Assembly: GCF_003353015.1 (NCBI RefSeq)
Contig: NZ_QREM01000007.1
Span: forward strand, 340,586-404,585
Source: Xanthomonas arboricola
Lineage (GTDB): Bacteria; Pseudomonadota; Gammaproteobacteria; Xanthomonadales; Xanthomonadaceae
Direction: 5' to 3'
Length of the DNA stretch: 64,000 nt
The position numbers and the translations under genes were made by a program. Under the pieces are notes generated by a model, which did not search any database, was not told where the DNA came from, and saw only the letters and a list, made by a program, of their open reading frames with translations. Positions 17,914 to 25,712 of this stretch are shown here, one piece after another. How positions within the stretch are numbered: position 1 is the first letter of the stretch; the number at the start of each line of letters is the position of its first letter.

Positions 17914-18528
17914 ATGCATTGGGTCGATCCTGATTTCCTCCCCGAAACCCGCGGCACGCTGGCGCGCTTTCTGCTCAACCCCAAGGCCGACATCGACGGC
18001 CTGCTGCTGACCGACGGCACTGAAGTACACACGCCGCCGCATCTGTCCGCCGCCTTGCTCAAGGCGCTCAAGCCCGGCAGCACCTTGAGCGTGCGTGGCC
18101 TCAAGCCGCGCGATGTGGACATGCTGGTGGCCCTGGCGATCGATCCGGACGGCGGCAAGCGCATCGTCGATGACGGCCCGCACGGGCCGCACGCCAAGCC
18201 CAAGCCCAAACCGCCTGCCGGCAAGCCGCCCAAGCCGCAACTCGGCCAGCACAGCGGCACCATCGCGCGCCTGCTGCACGGCCCGCACGGCCAGGTGCAT
18301 GGCGTGTTGCTCGACGACGAAGTCACGGTGCGGTTTCCGCCGCACGCCGGTGCGGACTTCGCCAAGCAGCTGGTGGTCGGCAAGACACTGGTGGCCGAAG
18401 GCGATACCAGGACGACCCCGCACGGCGTGCTTGTCCACGCCCATGCGCTGGGCAGCAAGGCTGCGTCGCTGAAGCAGATCGAGCATCCGCATGGCCCGGG
18501 TGCGCACAAGCCGAAGCCGAAGCACTAG
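17914..18528 (+). CDS. Cytoplasmic paralogue with two OB-like modules and Lys/Pro/His tail
   Basis: 204 residues with no signal peptide (MHWVDPDFLPETRGTLARF). Module 1 (about 13-63) reads GTLARFLLNPKADIDGLLLT followed by DGTEV and PPHLSAALL. Module 2 (about 113-165) reads GTIARLLHGPHGQVHGVLLD followed by FPPHAGADF. The linker and C-terminus are basic and Pro-rich (KPKPKPPAGKPPKPQ; HKPKPKH). A TGGAG ribosome-binding site lies 8 bases before ATG 17914. It lies 136 bases after its secreted paralogue, probably on the same transcript. The basic tail suggests nucleic-acid or polyanion contact, which is inference. Confidence 0.78.
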   Translation: MHWVDPDFLPETRGTLARFLLNPKADIDGLLLTDGTEVHTPPHLSAALLKALKPGSTLSVRGLKPRDVDMLVALAIDPDGGKRIVDDGPHGPHAKPKPKPPAGKPPKPQLGQHSGTIARLLHGPHGQVHGVLLDDEVTVRFPPHAGADFAKQLVVGKTLVAEGDTRTTPHGVLVHAHALGSKAASLKQIEHPHGPGAHKPKPKH

Positions 18529-18631
18529 CAGCATCCAATGCGACTGCCGCGTTGGCGCGATGCGATCGGCATCGGTTGCCGAAGCTGCCCGGCGCGCGCA
18601 GTCGCCTTTCATCGTTTCATGGAGAGCGCCG

Positions 18632-19846
18632 ATGCGCATGAGCACACCGCGTCCCCGTGGCAGCCGCGCTCTGGAGGCGCTGCATTTCAGCGTAGCCGAT
18701 GTGCAGGACGGGCTGGGGCCGTTTCTCAGCGTGTTCCTGCAATCCAGGGGCTGGTCGGTGGCGGCGATCGGCACGGTGATGAGCGTGGGCGGCATCGCCG
18801 GCATGCTTGCCACCACCCCGGCCGGTGCACTGGTCGATAGCACCCGGCGCAAGCGCGCGGTGGTGGTGGTCGGCTGCGTGGCGATCCTGCTGGCCACGGC
18901 GCTGATCTGGCTGCACCCGACGTCCTCCGGCGTGGTCACCGCGCAGATCGTCTCGGCGTTGGCGGCAGCCGGTATTGGCCCGGCGCTCACCGGCATCACC
19001 CTGGGCCTGGTGCACGCGCGCGGGTTCGATCATCAACTGGCGCGCAATCAGGTCGCCAACCACGCCGGCAACATGCTGGCCGCAGTGCTGGCCGGCTGGC
19101 TGGGGTGGCGGTTCGGATTTGCGGCGGTGTTCGTGCTCACCGCCGCCTTCGGCGTGCTGGCGATCGCGGCGGTGCTGCTGATTCCGTCTGCGGCCATCGA
19201 CCACCGCGCCGCGCGCGGCCTGGGCCACGCCGATGGCGCGGACAGCCTCAGCGGCTGGCGGGTGTTGTTGACCTGCCGGCCATTGGCGCTGCTGGCCATT
19301 ACCCTGGGGTTGTTCCACCTGGGCAATGCGGCGATGTTGCCGCTCTACGGCATGGCCGTCGTAGCTGCGCATGCGGGCGATGCGAATGCGCTGACGGCCA
19401 CCACCATCGTGGTCGCGCAGGCCACGATGGTGGTGGTGGCGTTGCTGGCGATGCGCTGGATCCGCGTGCATGGGCATTGGTGGGTGCTGCTGGTGGCCTT
19501 CATGGCCTTGCCGCTGCGTGCGCTGGTGGCGGCGTCGCTGATCCAGGGCTGGGGCGTGTTTCCGGTGCAGATCCTCGACGGACTCGGCGCCGGCCTGCAG
19601 GCCGTGGTGGTGCCTGCGCTGGTGGCGCGATTGCTGCAGGGCACCGGGCGCGTCAATGTCGGCCAGGGCGCGGTGATGACGGTGCAGGGCGTGGGTGCGG
19701 CGCTGAGCCCGGCCTTGGGTGGCTGGCTGGCGCATGCCTTCGGCTATCGCATCGCGTTTCTGGCGCTGGGCGGCATCGCCGTGCTGGCGGTGGCGTTGTG
19801 GGCGGGCTGCCGCGGCATGCTGCAGGCAGCAACCGATGCCGGGTGA
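18632..19846 (+). CDS. MFS transporter
   Basis: About 404 residues with roughly 12 hydrophobic helices. The N-terminal half has DVQDGLGPFLSVFL and the MFS loop motif DSTRRKRAVVVVG between helices 2 and 3. The pattern resembles uncharacterised drug/metabolite MFS permeases. GGAGAG precedes ATG 18632 at good spacing; the open frame extends further upstream without a supported start. The substrate cannot be inferred. Confidence 0.85.
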   Translation: MRMSTPRPRGSRALEALHFSVADVQDGLGPFLSVFLQSRGWSVAAIGTVMSVGGIAGMLATTPAGALVDSTRRKRAVVVVGCVAILLATALIWLHPTSSGVVTAQIVSALAAAGIGPALTGITLGLVHARGFDHQLARNQVANHAGNMLAAVLAGWLGWRFGFAAVFVLTAAFGVLAIAAVLLIPSAAIDHRAARGLGHADGADSLSGWRVLLTCRPLALLAITLGLFHLGNAAMLPLYGMAVVAAHAGDANALTATTIVVAQATMVVVALLAMRWIRVHGHWWVLLVAFMALPLRALVAASLIQGWGVFPVQILDGLGAGLQAVVVPALVARLLQGTGRVNVGQGAVMTVQGVGAALSPALGGWLAHAFGYRIAFLALGGIAVLAVALWAGCRGMLQAATDAG

Positions 19847-20014
19847 TGCAGTGAGGCGTTGGCACGGGCACCGCAGCGGCAAGCAAACCGCAACGCCCGG
19901 GGCGGTCATGCGCGTGGAGCATGCGCTGGACGCTGGACCGACGTATGCGGCATGCAGCGCGTCGGCAGCGGGCGGACGGATTTCCCCGTCTGCCTGGCGT
20001 CGGCATCGCCGCGG

Positions 20015-20491
20015 CTATCGGCCGCCGCTGAAGTCCCACTGGCGCCAGGCTTCGAACACCATCACCGCAACGGTGTTGGACAGATTGAGGCTGCGGTTGT
20101 CCGGGCGCATCGGCAGGCGCAGCCGGTGCTGCGGCGGGATCGACTCCAGCACGTCGGCGGGCAGGCCGCGGGTTTCCGTGCCGAACAGGAAGGCATCGCC
20201 ATCGGCAAACTGCGGTGTGTCGTAACGCACGGTGCTGCGCGTACTCAGTGCAAACACGCGCTTGGGCGCGATCGCGGCCAGGGCGGTGGGCAGGTCGGCA
20301 TGCACCTGCAGGGTGGCGTATTCGTGATAGTCCAGGCCGGCGCGTTTGAGCTGCTTGTCGCTGAGGTCGAAGCCGAGCGGCTCGATCAGGTGCAGGCGCG
20401 CGCCGGTGTTGGCGCACAGGCGAATCACATTGCCCGTGTTGGGCGGAATTTCCGGCTGGAACAGGATGACATCGAGGACGGGGGCTGACAT
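20015..20491 (-). CDS. trmL: tRNA (cytidine(34)-2'-O)-methyltransferase
   Basis: 158 residues of the SPOUT/SpoU superfamily, full TrmL length. It 2'-O-methylates the wobble base of tRNA-Leu using SAM. Motifs seen are PEIPPNTGNVIRLCANTG (motif 1), FLFGTETRGLP (motif 2), and LPMRPDNRSLNLSNTVAV (motif 3, knot region). It probably starts at 20491. Transcribed separately from the convergent MFS gene. Confidence 0.95.
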   Translation of the reverse strand: MSAPVLDVILFQPEIPPNTGNVIRLCANTGARLHLIEPLGFDLSDKQLKRAGLDYHEYATLQVHADLPTALAAIAPKRVFALSTRSTVRYDTPQFADGDAFLFGTETRGLPADVLESIPPQHRLRLPMRPDNRSLNLSNTVAVMVFEAWRQWDFSGGR

Positions 20492-20516
20492 GCGCGCAGT
20501 GTAGCTGCGCGGGTGC

Positions 20517-20978
20517 TCAAAGGCTGATGGCGGCGTTGACCAGCGCTTCCAGTTCGACCGGCGCCGGCTGCAGCTGCGGCACCGGCAGGTTGACGATGAC
20601 CTGGCCCATCAGCGCGCCGATGGCAGCGGCAGCCTGGCCGGAGGTGCCCTGCGCGGTGGCAGCGGTGCTGCGGGTCACCCGCTCGGCGCGCTGGTCGGCC
20701 GACGGACGTACCTGCACCGCAGCGAGGGTGACGACGCGCGGGCCGGCCAGTTCGGCGGCCAAGGCGGCCAGCTGATCGGCGGACGGACGCACCTGGACCG
20801 CGGCCAGGGTGCGGATGGCGCTGTTGCGCTCCAGCGTCTGCCGGGCGATCTGGTCGGCAGACGGACGCACTTGCACGGTGTCCAGCGTGGTCAGGCTGGC
20901 GGCCTGGGCGAAACCGGCCAGGGAAGTGCCGGCAAACAGGGCGGCGGAGAGGGCGATGCGCAGGGTCTGGGTGTTCAT
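20517..20978 (-). CDS. Secreted protein with three VQVRPSADQ repeats
   Basis: 153 residues. A signal peptide (about 1-26, ending AGFAQA) is followed by three near-identical blocks of about 32 residues: TLDTVQVRPSADQIARQ, TLAAVQVRPSADQLAAL and TLAAVQVRPSADQRAER. The intervening segments are variable. The C-terminus is Ala/Val-rich with a VNLPVPQLQPAPVELEALV stretch. There is no Cys. I know no function for it; periplasmic or cell-surface location is likely. It has its own sigma-70 promoter with an overlapping palindrome. Confidence 0.8.
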   Translation of the reverse strand: MNTQTLRIALSAALFAGTSLAGFAQAASLTTLDTVQVRPSADQIARQTLERNSAIRTLAAVQVRPSADQLAALAAELAGPRVVTLAAVQVRPSADQRAERVTRSTAATAQGTSGQAAAAIGALMGQVIVNLPVPQLQPAPVELEALVNAAISL

Positions 20979-21006
20979 GGCGAGGTCTCTTGGTGTGGGT
21001 GATCAG

Positions 21007-21047
21007 TGGTGTGGTAGTAATGTAGTACACCAGTTAGGCAAGTGCAA
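21007..21047 (-). promoter_or_regulatory. Sigma-70 promoter with operator-like inverted repeat
   Basis: On the minus strand, TTGCAC (21042-21047) and TACATT (21019-21024) are separated by 17 bases, about 40 bases before the ATG of the repeat protein. TGGTGT (21007-21012) and ACACCA (21027-21032) form an inverted repeat spanning the -10, the arrangement expected for a repressor site. Confidence 0.6.
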
Positions 21048-21375
21048 CGACTTTCGTGGTGCGGCTTTATTCATTCAGCTTGCAGTCATTTTCAGTCATC
21101 GAGACACCTGGGTCCGTTGCTTGCCCATGACATGGAGCAAGCAATGTGCCAATGGCAGATGATTGTTTTGCAAGGGATTTATGCGACCAGGCGGTGTCCG
21201 CGTCCGGACACCCGGACGTGTGTGCGGGTGCCGGACATCGCTGGAATCGAGAAAACCCGACGATCGGGGCGACGTTCAGTGCGCTGAACGAGCGGCGTGC
21301 GGCCATGCGGCGCAGCCCGATCGCCGGCCGGCAACTGCGGCACAATCCGGCTTCGTCCACAGGGGTCCAAGACTT

Positions 21376-21696
21376 ATGCGCGTGCTGATGCTGTCTGTTC
21401 TGGTTGCCGCCACCACCGCGGCCTGCACCTGGGTGCCCATCGAACAAAGCGGCAAAAACGTGCAGGTGCTGCCCGCAGGCCCTGTGCCCGCTGGCTGTCA
21501 GCAGCAGGGCGAGGTGGTGGTGTCGGTCAAGAGCAAGGTCGGCTTCTACAACCGCAACCCGTTGCGGGTGCAGGAAGAGCTGGAAACGCTGGCACGCAAC
21601 GAGGCGCCGGGCGCCAATGCCAACACGGTCCAGGCGCAGGGTCAGCCGGCCGACGGCAGCCAGCGTTTCAACGCGTTCCGCTGCCCGCCGCGCTGA
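21376..21696 (+). CDS. DUF4156-type lipoprotein
   Basis: 106 residues. A short signal sequence ends in a lipobox with Cys at residue 17 (VAATTAAC). The mature part has the DUF4156 pattern: VQVLPAGPVPAGCQQQGEV, a strand SVKSKV, then LETLARNEAPGANANTVQAQ. It is probably anchored in the outer membrane facing the periplasm. Function unknown. Confidence 0.82.
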   Translation: MRVLMLSVLVAATTAACTWVPIEQSGKNVQVLPAGPVPAGCQQQGEVVVSVKSKVGFYNRNPLRVQEELETLARNEAPGANANTVQAQGQPADGSQRFNAFRCPPR

Positions 21697-21797
21697 ACCG
21701 TTGGGCTGGGAGGCGGCCGTCGCAATTGTAAAGATGCGGTAAAACCAGCCAGCGGATAGACTAGCGCCCCCTCGCCTGACGCCATGGCGCTACTTCG

Positions 21798-22814
21798 ATG
21801 CTCTTCCAGAATGTCTCCATCGCGGGACTGGCGCATATTGATGCGCCGCACACGCTGACTTCCAAGGAAATCAACGAGCGCCTGCAACCGACCTACGACC
21901 GTCTCGGGATCCGGACCGACGTGTTGGGCGACGTTGCCGGTATCCACGCACGGCGCTTGTGGGACCAGGATGTCCAGGCCTCGGACGCCGCCACCCAGGC
22001 TGCGCGCAAGGCCCTGCTCGACGCCGGCATCGGCATCGAGAAGATCGGCCTGCTGGTCAACACCTCGGTCAGCCGCGACTACCTGGAGCCGTCCACGGCG
22101 TCCATCGTGTCCGGCAACCTCGGGGTTGGCGACCACTGCGTCACCTTTGACGTGGCCAACGCCTGCCTCGCCTTCATCAACGGCATGGACATCGCCGCCC
22201 GCATGCTCGAGCGCGGCGAGATCGACTATGCGCTGGTCGTCGATGGCGAAACCGCCAACCTGGTGTACGAGAAGACCCTCGAGCGCATGACCTCGCCCGA
22301 CGTCACCGAAGAAGAGTTCCGCAATGAACTCGCTGCGCTGACCCTGGGTTGCGGTGCCGCCGCCATGGTGATGGCGCGCACCGAGCTGGTGCCCGACGCG
22401 CCGCGCTACAAGGGTGGCGTGACCCGTTCGGCCACCGAGTGGAACAAGCTGTGCCGCGGCAACCTGGACCGCATGGTCACCGACACCCGCCTGCTGCTGA
22501 TCGAAGGCATCAAGCTGGCGCAGAAGACCTTCCTGGCCGCCAAGCAGGCGATGGGCTGGGCGGTGGACGAGCTGGACCAGTTCGTCATCCACCAGGTCAG
22601 CCGCCCGCATACCGCGTCGTTCGTGAAGTCGTTCGGCATCGACCCGGCCAAGGTCATGACCATTTTCGGCGAACACGGCAACATTGGCCCGGCTTCGGTG
22701 CCGATCGTGCTGAGCAAGCTCAAGGAGCTCGGCCGCCTGAAGAAGGGCGACCGCATCGCGCTGATGGGGATTGGTTCCGGCCTGAACTGCTCGATGGCGG
22801 AAGTGGTCTGGTAA
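21798..22814 (+). CDS. oleA: OleA, acyl-CoA head-to-head condensing thiolase
   Basis: 338 residues, first enzyme of long-chain olefin synthesis. It condenses two acyl-CoAs to a 2-alkyl-3-ketoacid. The sequence is nearly the X. campestris OleA whose structure is known. The active-site residues are present: Glu97, Cys123 (VANACLAF), His265 (VIHQVS) and Asn295 (EHGN). These equal Glu117, Cys143, His285 and Asn315 in the tagged-protein numbering. It is not FabH, although automatic annotation often says so. oleB, oleC and oleD follow, with two intervening genes. Confidence 0.97.
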   Translation: MLFQNVSIAGLAHIDAPHTLTSKEINERLQPTYDRLGIRTDVLGDVAGIHARRLWDQDVQASDAATQAARKALLDAGIGIEKIGLLVNTSVSRDYLEPSTASIVSGNLGVGDHCVTFDVANACLAFINGMDIAARMLERGEIDYALVVDGETANLVYEKTLERMTSPDVTEEEFRNELAALTLGCGAAAMVMARTELVPDAPRYKGGVTRSATEWNKLCRGNLDRMVTDTRLLLIEGIKLAQKTFLAAKQAMGWAVDELDQFVIHQVSRPHTASFVKSFGIDPAKVMTIFGEHGNIGPASVPIVLSKLKELGRLKKGDRIALMGIGSGLNCSMAEVVW

Positions 22815-22929
22815 TGCGTGTGATAGTGCCCGGCCGATGCGCTTGCACGCCGGGCAATATCGCTGCTTAAGTAAAAAAGTGGTATCTAAGTTTCCTTGCA
22901 GGAACAAAAGCGGTCTGTAAGGAAAGACG

Positions 22930-23683
22930 ATGGCTCCGCGCATCACCGGACACTATGTTGCTGGCGCTCTCGCAGGGAGCCGTTACCAGGCGTTCGTCCC
23001 TGATCCGTTGCCGCCAGTGCCGGCGCTGGATTTCGCACAGGCGGAACTGGTGGCGCGCAAAGAGCGCGCCGACCAGGCACTAGGGCGACTGGACGGCATC
23101 ACGCTGATGCTGCCCGACCCGGAACTGTTTCTTTATCAGTACATCCGCAAGGAAGCCTTGCTGTCGTCCCAGATCGAAGGAACCCAGTCATCGCTCTCGG
23201 ATCTGCTGTTGTTTGAGATGGATGCGGCACCGGGCGTGCCTGTCGACGATGTCGAATCTGAGCCTGTATTTCAAGCGCCGTCGCGCCGATTACTACGACC
23301 GCCTCAATGCGGTGCGACTCAACGGTGACTGGGAAGGATGGCTGGGCTTCTTTCTGGAGGGTGTGGCAGAGACCGCGCAACAAGCCGTCGACACCGCGCA
23401 GCGCCTGCTGGCACTGTTGGCACGTGATCGGGCCCGCATTGCCGCTTTGGGCCAGCGAGCAGGTAACGTCGGCCTGGTGTTTGAGCAGTTCGCGCGGCGC
23501 GTGGTGTTGGCGGTGCCGCAAGTGGCGCCCGCCCTGTCGTTGAGTGCGCCCACCATCCGTGCTGCGGTACGCACTCTGCAGGAGCTGGAAATCGTCAACG
23601 AACTCACCGGCCAGCAGCGGCACCGTGTTTTTGCCTATCACGCCTATCTCGACATCCTCAGCGAAGGAGCGCAGCCGCTGTGA
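22930..23683 (+). pseudogene. Fic-family protein remnant lacking the catalytic core
   Basis: The 5' part (22930 to about 23258) encodes a Fic N-terminal domain: ITGHYVAGALAGSRYQAFVP, then the helix RKEALLSSQIEGTQSSLSDL. After VDDVES the frame shifts, and a second frame (to 23683) continues with LSLYFKRRRADYYDRLNAVR, which in intact Fic proteins lies just after the active-site motif. The HxFx(D/E)GNGRxxR motif and roughly 150-170 flanking residues are missing. It cannot AMPylate. It looks like a single internal deletion that also changed frame. Confidence 0.85.
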
Positions 23684-23807
23684 GCGATGCGTTTGCGCAC
23701 GTCCGTTGCCGACGATGCGGAGACACCTGGCGTATTTTCGATACTGTCGTGGCGATGTCGCTGGCGACTTGCCAGCCACACCCAGTCCAAAGCAAATAGA
23801 GAGATCC

Positions 23808-24710
23808 ATGAACTACCCCGGCTATCCCTTCACTCCCCAGCGCCTTGAGGTGCGTCCCGGCATTGCGATGTCGTATCTGGACGAAGGTCCGCGCGATGGC
23901 GAGGTGGTCGTGATGCTGCACGGCAATCCGTCGTGGAGCTACCTGTGGCGGAATCTGGTCAGCGGCCTGTCGGACCGTTACCGCTGCATCGTGCCGGACC
24001 ATATCGGCATGGGGCTGTCCGACAAGCCGGACGATGCGCCCGACGCGCAGCCACGTTACGACTACACGTTGCAGTCGCGCGTGGACGACCTGGACATGCT
24101 GCTGCGGCATCTGGGCATCACCGGTCCGGTCACGCTGGCGGTGCACGACTGGGGCGGCATGATCGGGTTCGGCTGGGCGTTGTCGCATCATGCGCAGGTC
24201 AAGCGGCTGGTGATCACCAATACCGCTGCGTTCCCGTTGCCGCCGGAAAAGCCGATGCCGTGGCAGATCGCGATGGGCCGGCATTGGGGCCCGGGCGAGT
24301 GGTTCATCCGCACGTTCAATGCGTTTTCCTCCGGTGCGTCCTGGTTCGGGGTGTCGCGGCGGATGCCGGCCGATGTACGCCGTGCGTATGTGGCGCCCTA
24401 CGACAATTGGCGCAACCGCATCTCCACCATTCGCTTCATGCAGGATATTCCGCTGTCGCCGGCCGACCAGGCCTGGTCGCTGCTGGAGCGCTCGGCGCAG
24501 GCCTTGCCCACGTTCGCCGACCGGCCGGCGTTCATCGCCTGGGGCCTGCGCGATATCTGTTTCGACAAGCACTTCCTGGCCGGCTTCCGCAAGGCATTGC
24601 CGAACGCCGAAGTCACCGCGTTCGACGATGCCAATCACTACGTGCTGGAAGACAAGCACGCGGTGCTGGTGCCGGCGATCCGTGCATTCCTGGAGCGCAA
24701 TCCGCTCTGA
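23808..24710 (+). CDS. oleB: OleB, beta-lactone decarboxylase
   Basis: 300 residues of the alpha/beta-hydrolase, haloalkane-dehalogenase-like fold. It decarboxylates the cis-beta-lactone made by OleC to the final olefin. Asp114 in VHDWGGMIGF is the nucleophile; the oxyanion region is HGNPSWSYLWR; catalytic His lies near the C-terminus (DDANHYVLEDK). The AGAG site before ATG 23808 supports this start. It is often misannotated as haloalkane dehalogenase. Context between oleA and oleC supports OleB. Confidence 0.93.
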   Translation: MNYPGYPFTPQRLEVRPGIAMSYLDEGPRDGEVVVMLHGNPSWSYLWRNLVSGLSDRYRCIVPDHIGMGLSDKPDDAPDAQPRYDYTLQSRVDDLDMLLRHLGITGPVTLAVHDWGGMIGFGWALSHHAQVKRLVITNTAAFPLPPEKPMPWQIAMGRHWGPGEWFIRTFNAFSSGASWFGVSRRMPADVRRAYVAPYDNWRNRISTIRFMQDIPLSPADQAWSLLERSAQALPTFADRPAFIAWGLRDICFDKHFLAGFRKALPNAEVTAFDDANHYVLEDKHAVLVPAIRAFLERNPL

Positions 24711-24866
24711 CCCGGTTACCAGGATGCCGCGGGCGCCCGGCAGGTAGGTGCGGGCACGCGCGGGAGCTGGAGCGGGTCAGTGGCCAGGCCGATGCCGGGC
24801 ATCGGCCGCGTCGCGTGCGGTGCCGCGCGCCGTAGACAGAAGTGCACGCACCCGCGGCGATGGCCG

Positions 24867-25250
24867 TTACAGCGGCGGCAACGGATTGCGTTGGGCCTCG
24901 TCCACGCCCAGCCAATCGGCCTCGGTCAGCGCATGCAGGCCGTGCGCCAGGCGCGACTTGTCGCACTGCGCGCTGCGCTGGCCGAATTCCAGCGAGGCCG
25001 GCACGGCGGCGCAGGAGGAGGGGCGTCGATCATGGATGCTGCAGCGGCTGTAGCGGCCGATGTCCGCGTCCAGTGCGATGCAGCGCGGCTGCGATTGCGA
25101 CGTGCCGCGCATGACCCGCTCGTGCGTGCGCAGCGCATCGGTCAGCTCGATCGGCACCCTGCCGCCCAATGCGGGGTCGGCTTCGCTCCAGTGGAAACTG
25201 ACGCGGAAGTAGGCGCAGCAGGCGCCGCAGGTAAGGCAGGGATGTGCCAT
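24867..25250 (-). CDS. YkgJ-family cysteine-cluster protein
   Basis: About 127 residues starting MAHPCLTCGACC. CxxCGxCC near the N-terminus and later Cys residues (PRCIALD, RCSIHDRRPSSC) match the zinc- or iron-chelating YkgJ cluster family. It is soluble. The start at 25250 is chosen because the family begins at this motif; the frame runs to 25331. It is transcribed opposite to oleB and oleC and interrupts the ole cluster. The role of the family is unknown. Confidence 0.8.
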   Translation of the reverse strand: MAHPCLTCGACCAYFRVSFHWSEADPALGGRVPIELTDALRTHERVMRGTSQSQPRCIALDADIGRYSRCSIHDRRPSSCAAVPASLEFGQRSAQCDKSRLAHGLHALTEADWLGVDEAQRNPLPPL

Positions 25251-25712
25251 GGAATGCCGGGCCTTGCGCGGCAAAACAACGTGGAGAGCGCGGCATTCTG
25301 ACCGAACCACGGCACGATACAAGTGGCGCATCGCGGCAGCAGGTTAGTGATTCATGCGCGTGCGCGCCGGAGAGCGGCGCGCGCTGGAGGCGAGCAGGTG
25401 GCCTGTCGGGTGCTGACGACCGCCTGTCGCGTCGGCATTGCCAGAATGTTCGCGTGTAGAACGATCACCAGAGACAGGAGGGAATCGCCGACGCGCGCTT
25501 TTCGCAGGCACGCGACCACGTCGCAATGCGCCTGAAAATAAAAGGCCGCAGGCGCGGGAGGTGGCAGTGATCACCGCGCACGTGCGTTGCCAAGGCCTGG
25601 TTGCCTTGCAGGGAAGCCGATCGTTGCGCCGTCGCCGAGCGTCGCGCGCATCTGCGATGGTGCGCCGGATGCACGCGGCCGGTGCCGTCGGCGGATGGGT
25701 GATAATGCGGCA
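25251..25712. other. Spacer upstream of oleC
   Basis: This 462-base stretch has several short overlapping frames on both strands but none with coding character or a family match. It presumably holds the promoter of oleC and that of the divergent YkgJ gene. I see nothing else. Confidence 0.4.

Noticed and set aside
21726-21762. Sigma-70 promoter for oleA from TTGTAA and TAGACT
   Set aside because: The spacing between the two elements is about 25 bases, too long for a sigma-70 promoter.
21798-22814. FabH (beta-ketoacyl-ACP synthase III) as the function
   Set aside because: The Glu97/Cys123/His265/Asn295 set and near identity to known OleA fit OleA better.
23808-24710. Haloalkane dehalogenase as the function of the alpha/beta hydrolase
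   Set aside because: The fold and Asp nucleophile are shared, but the ole cluster context and Asp114 position point to OleB.
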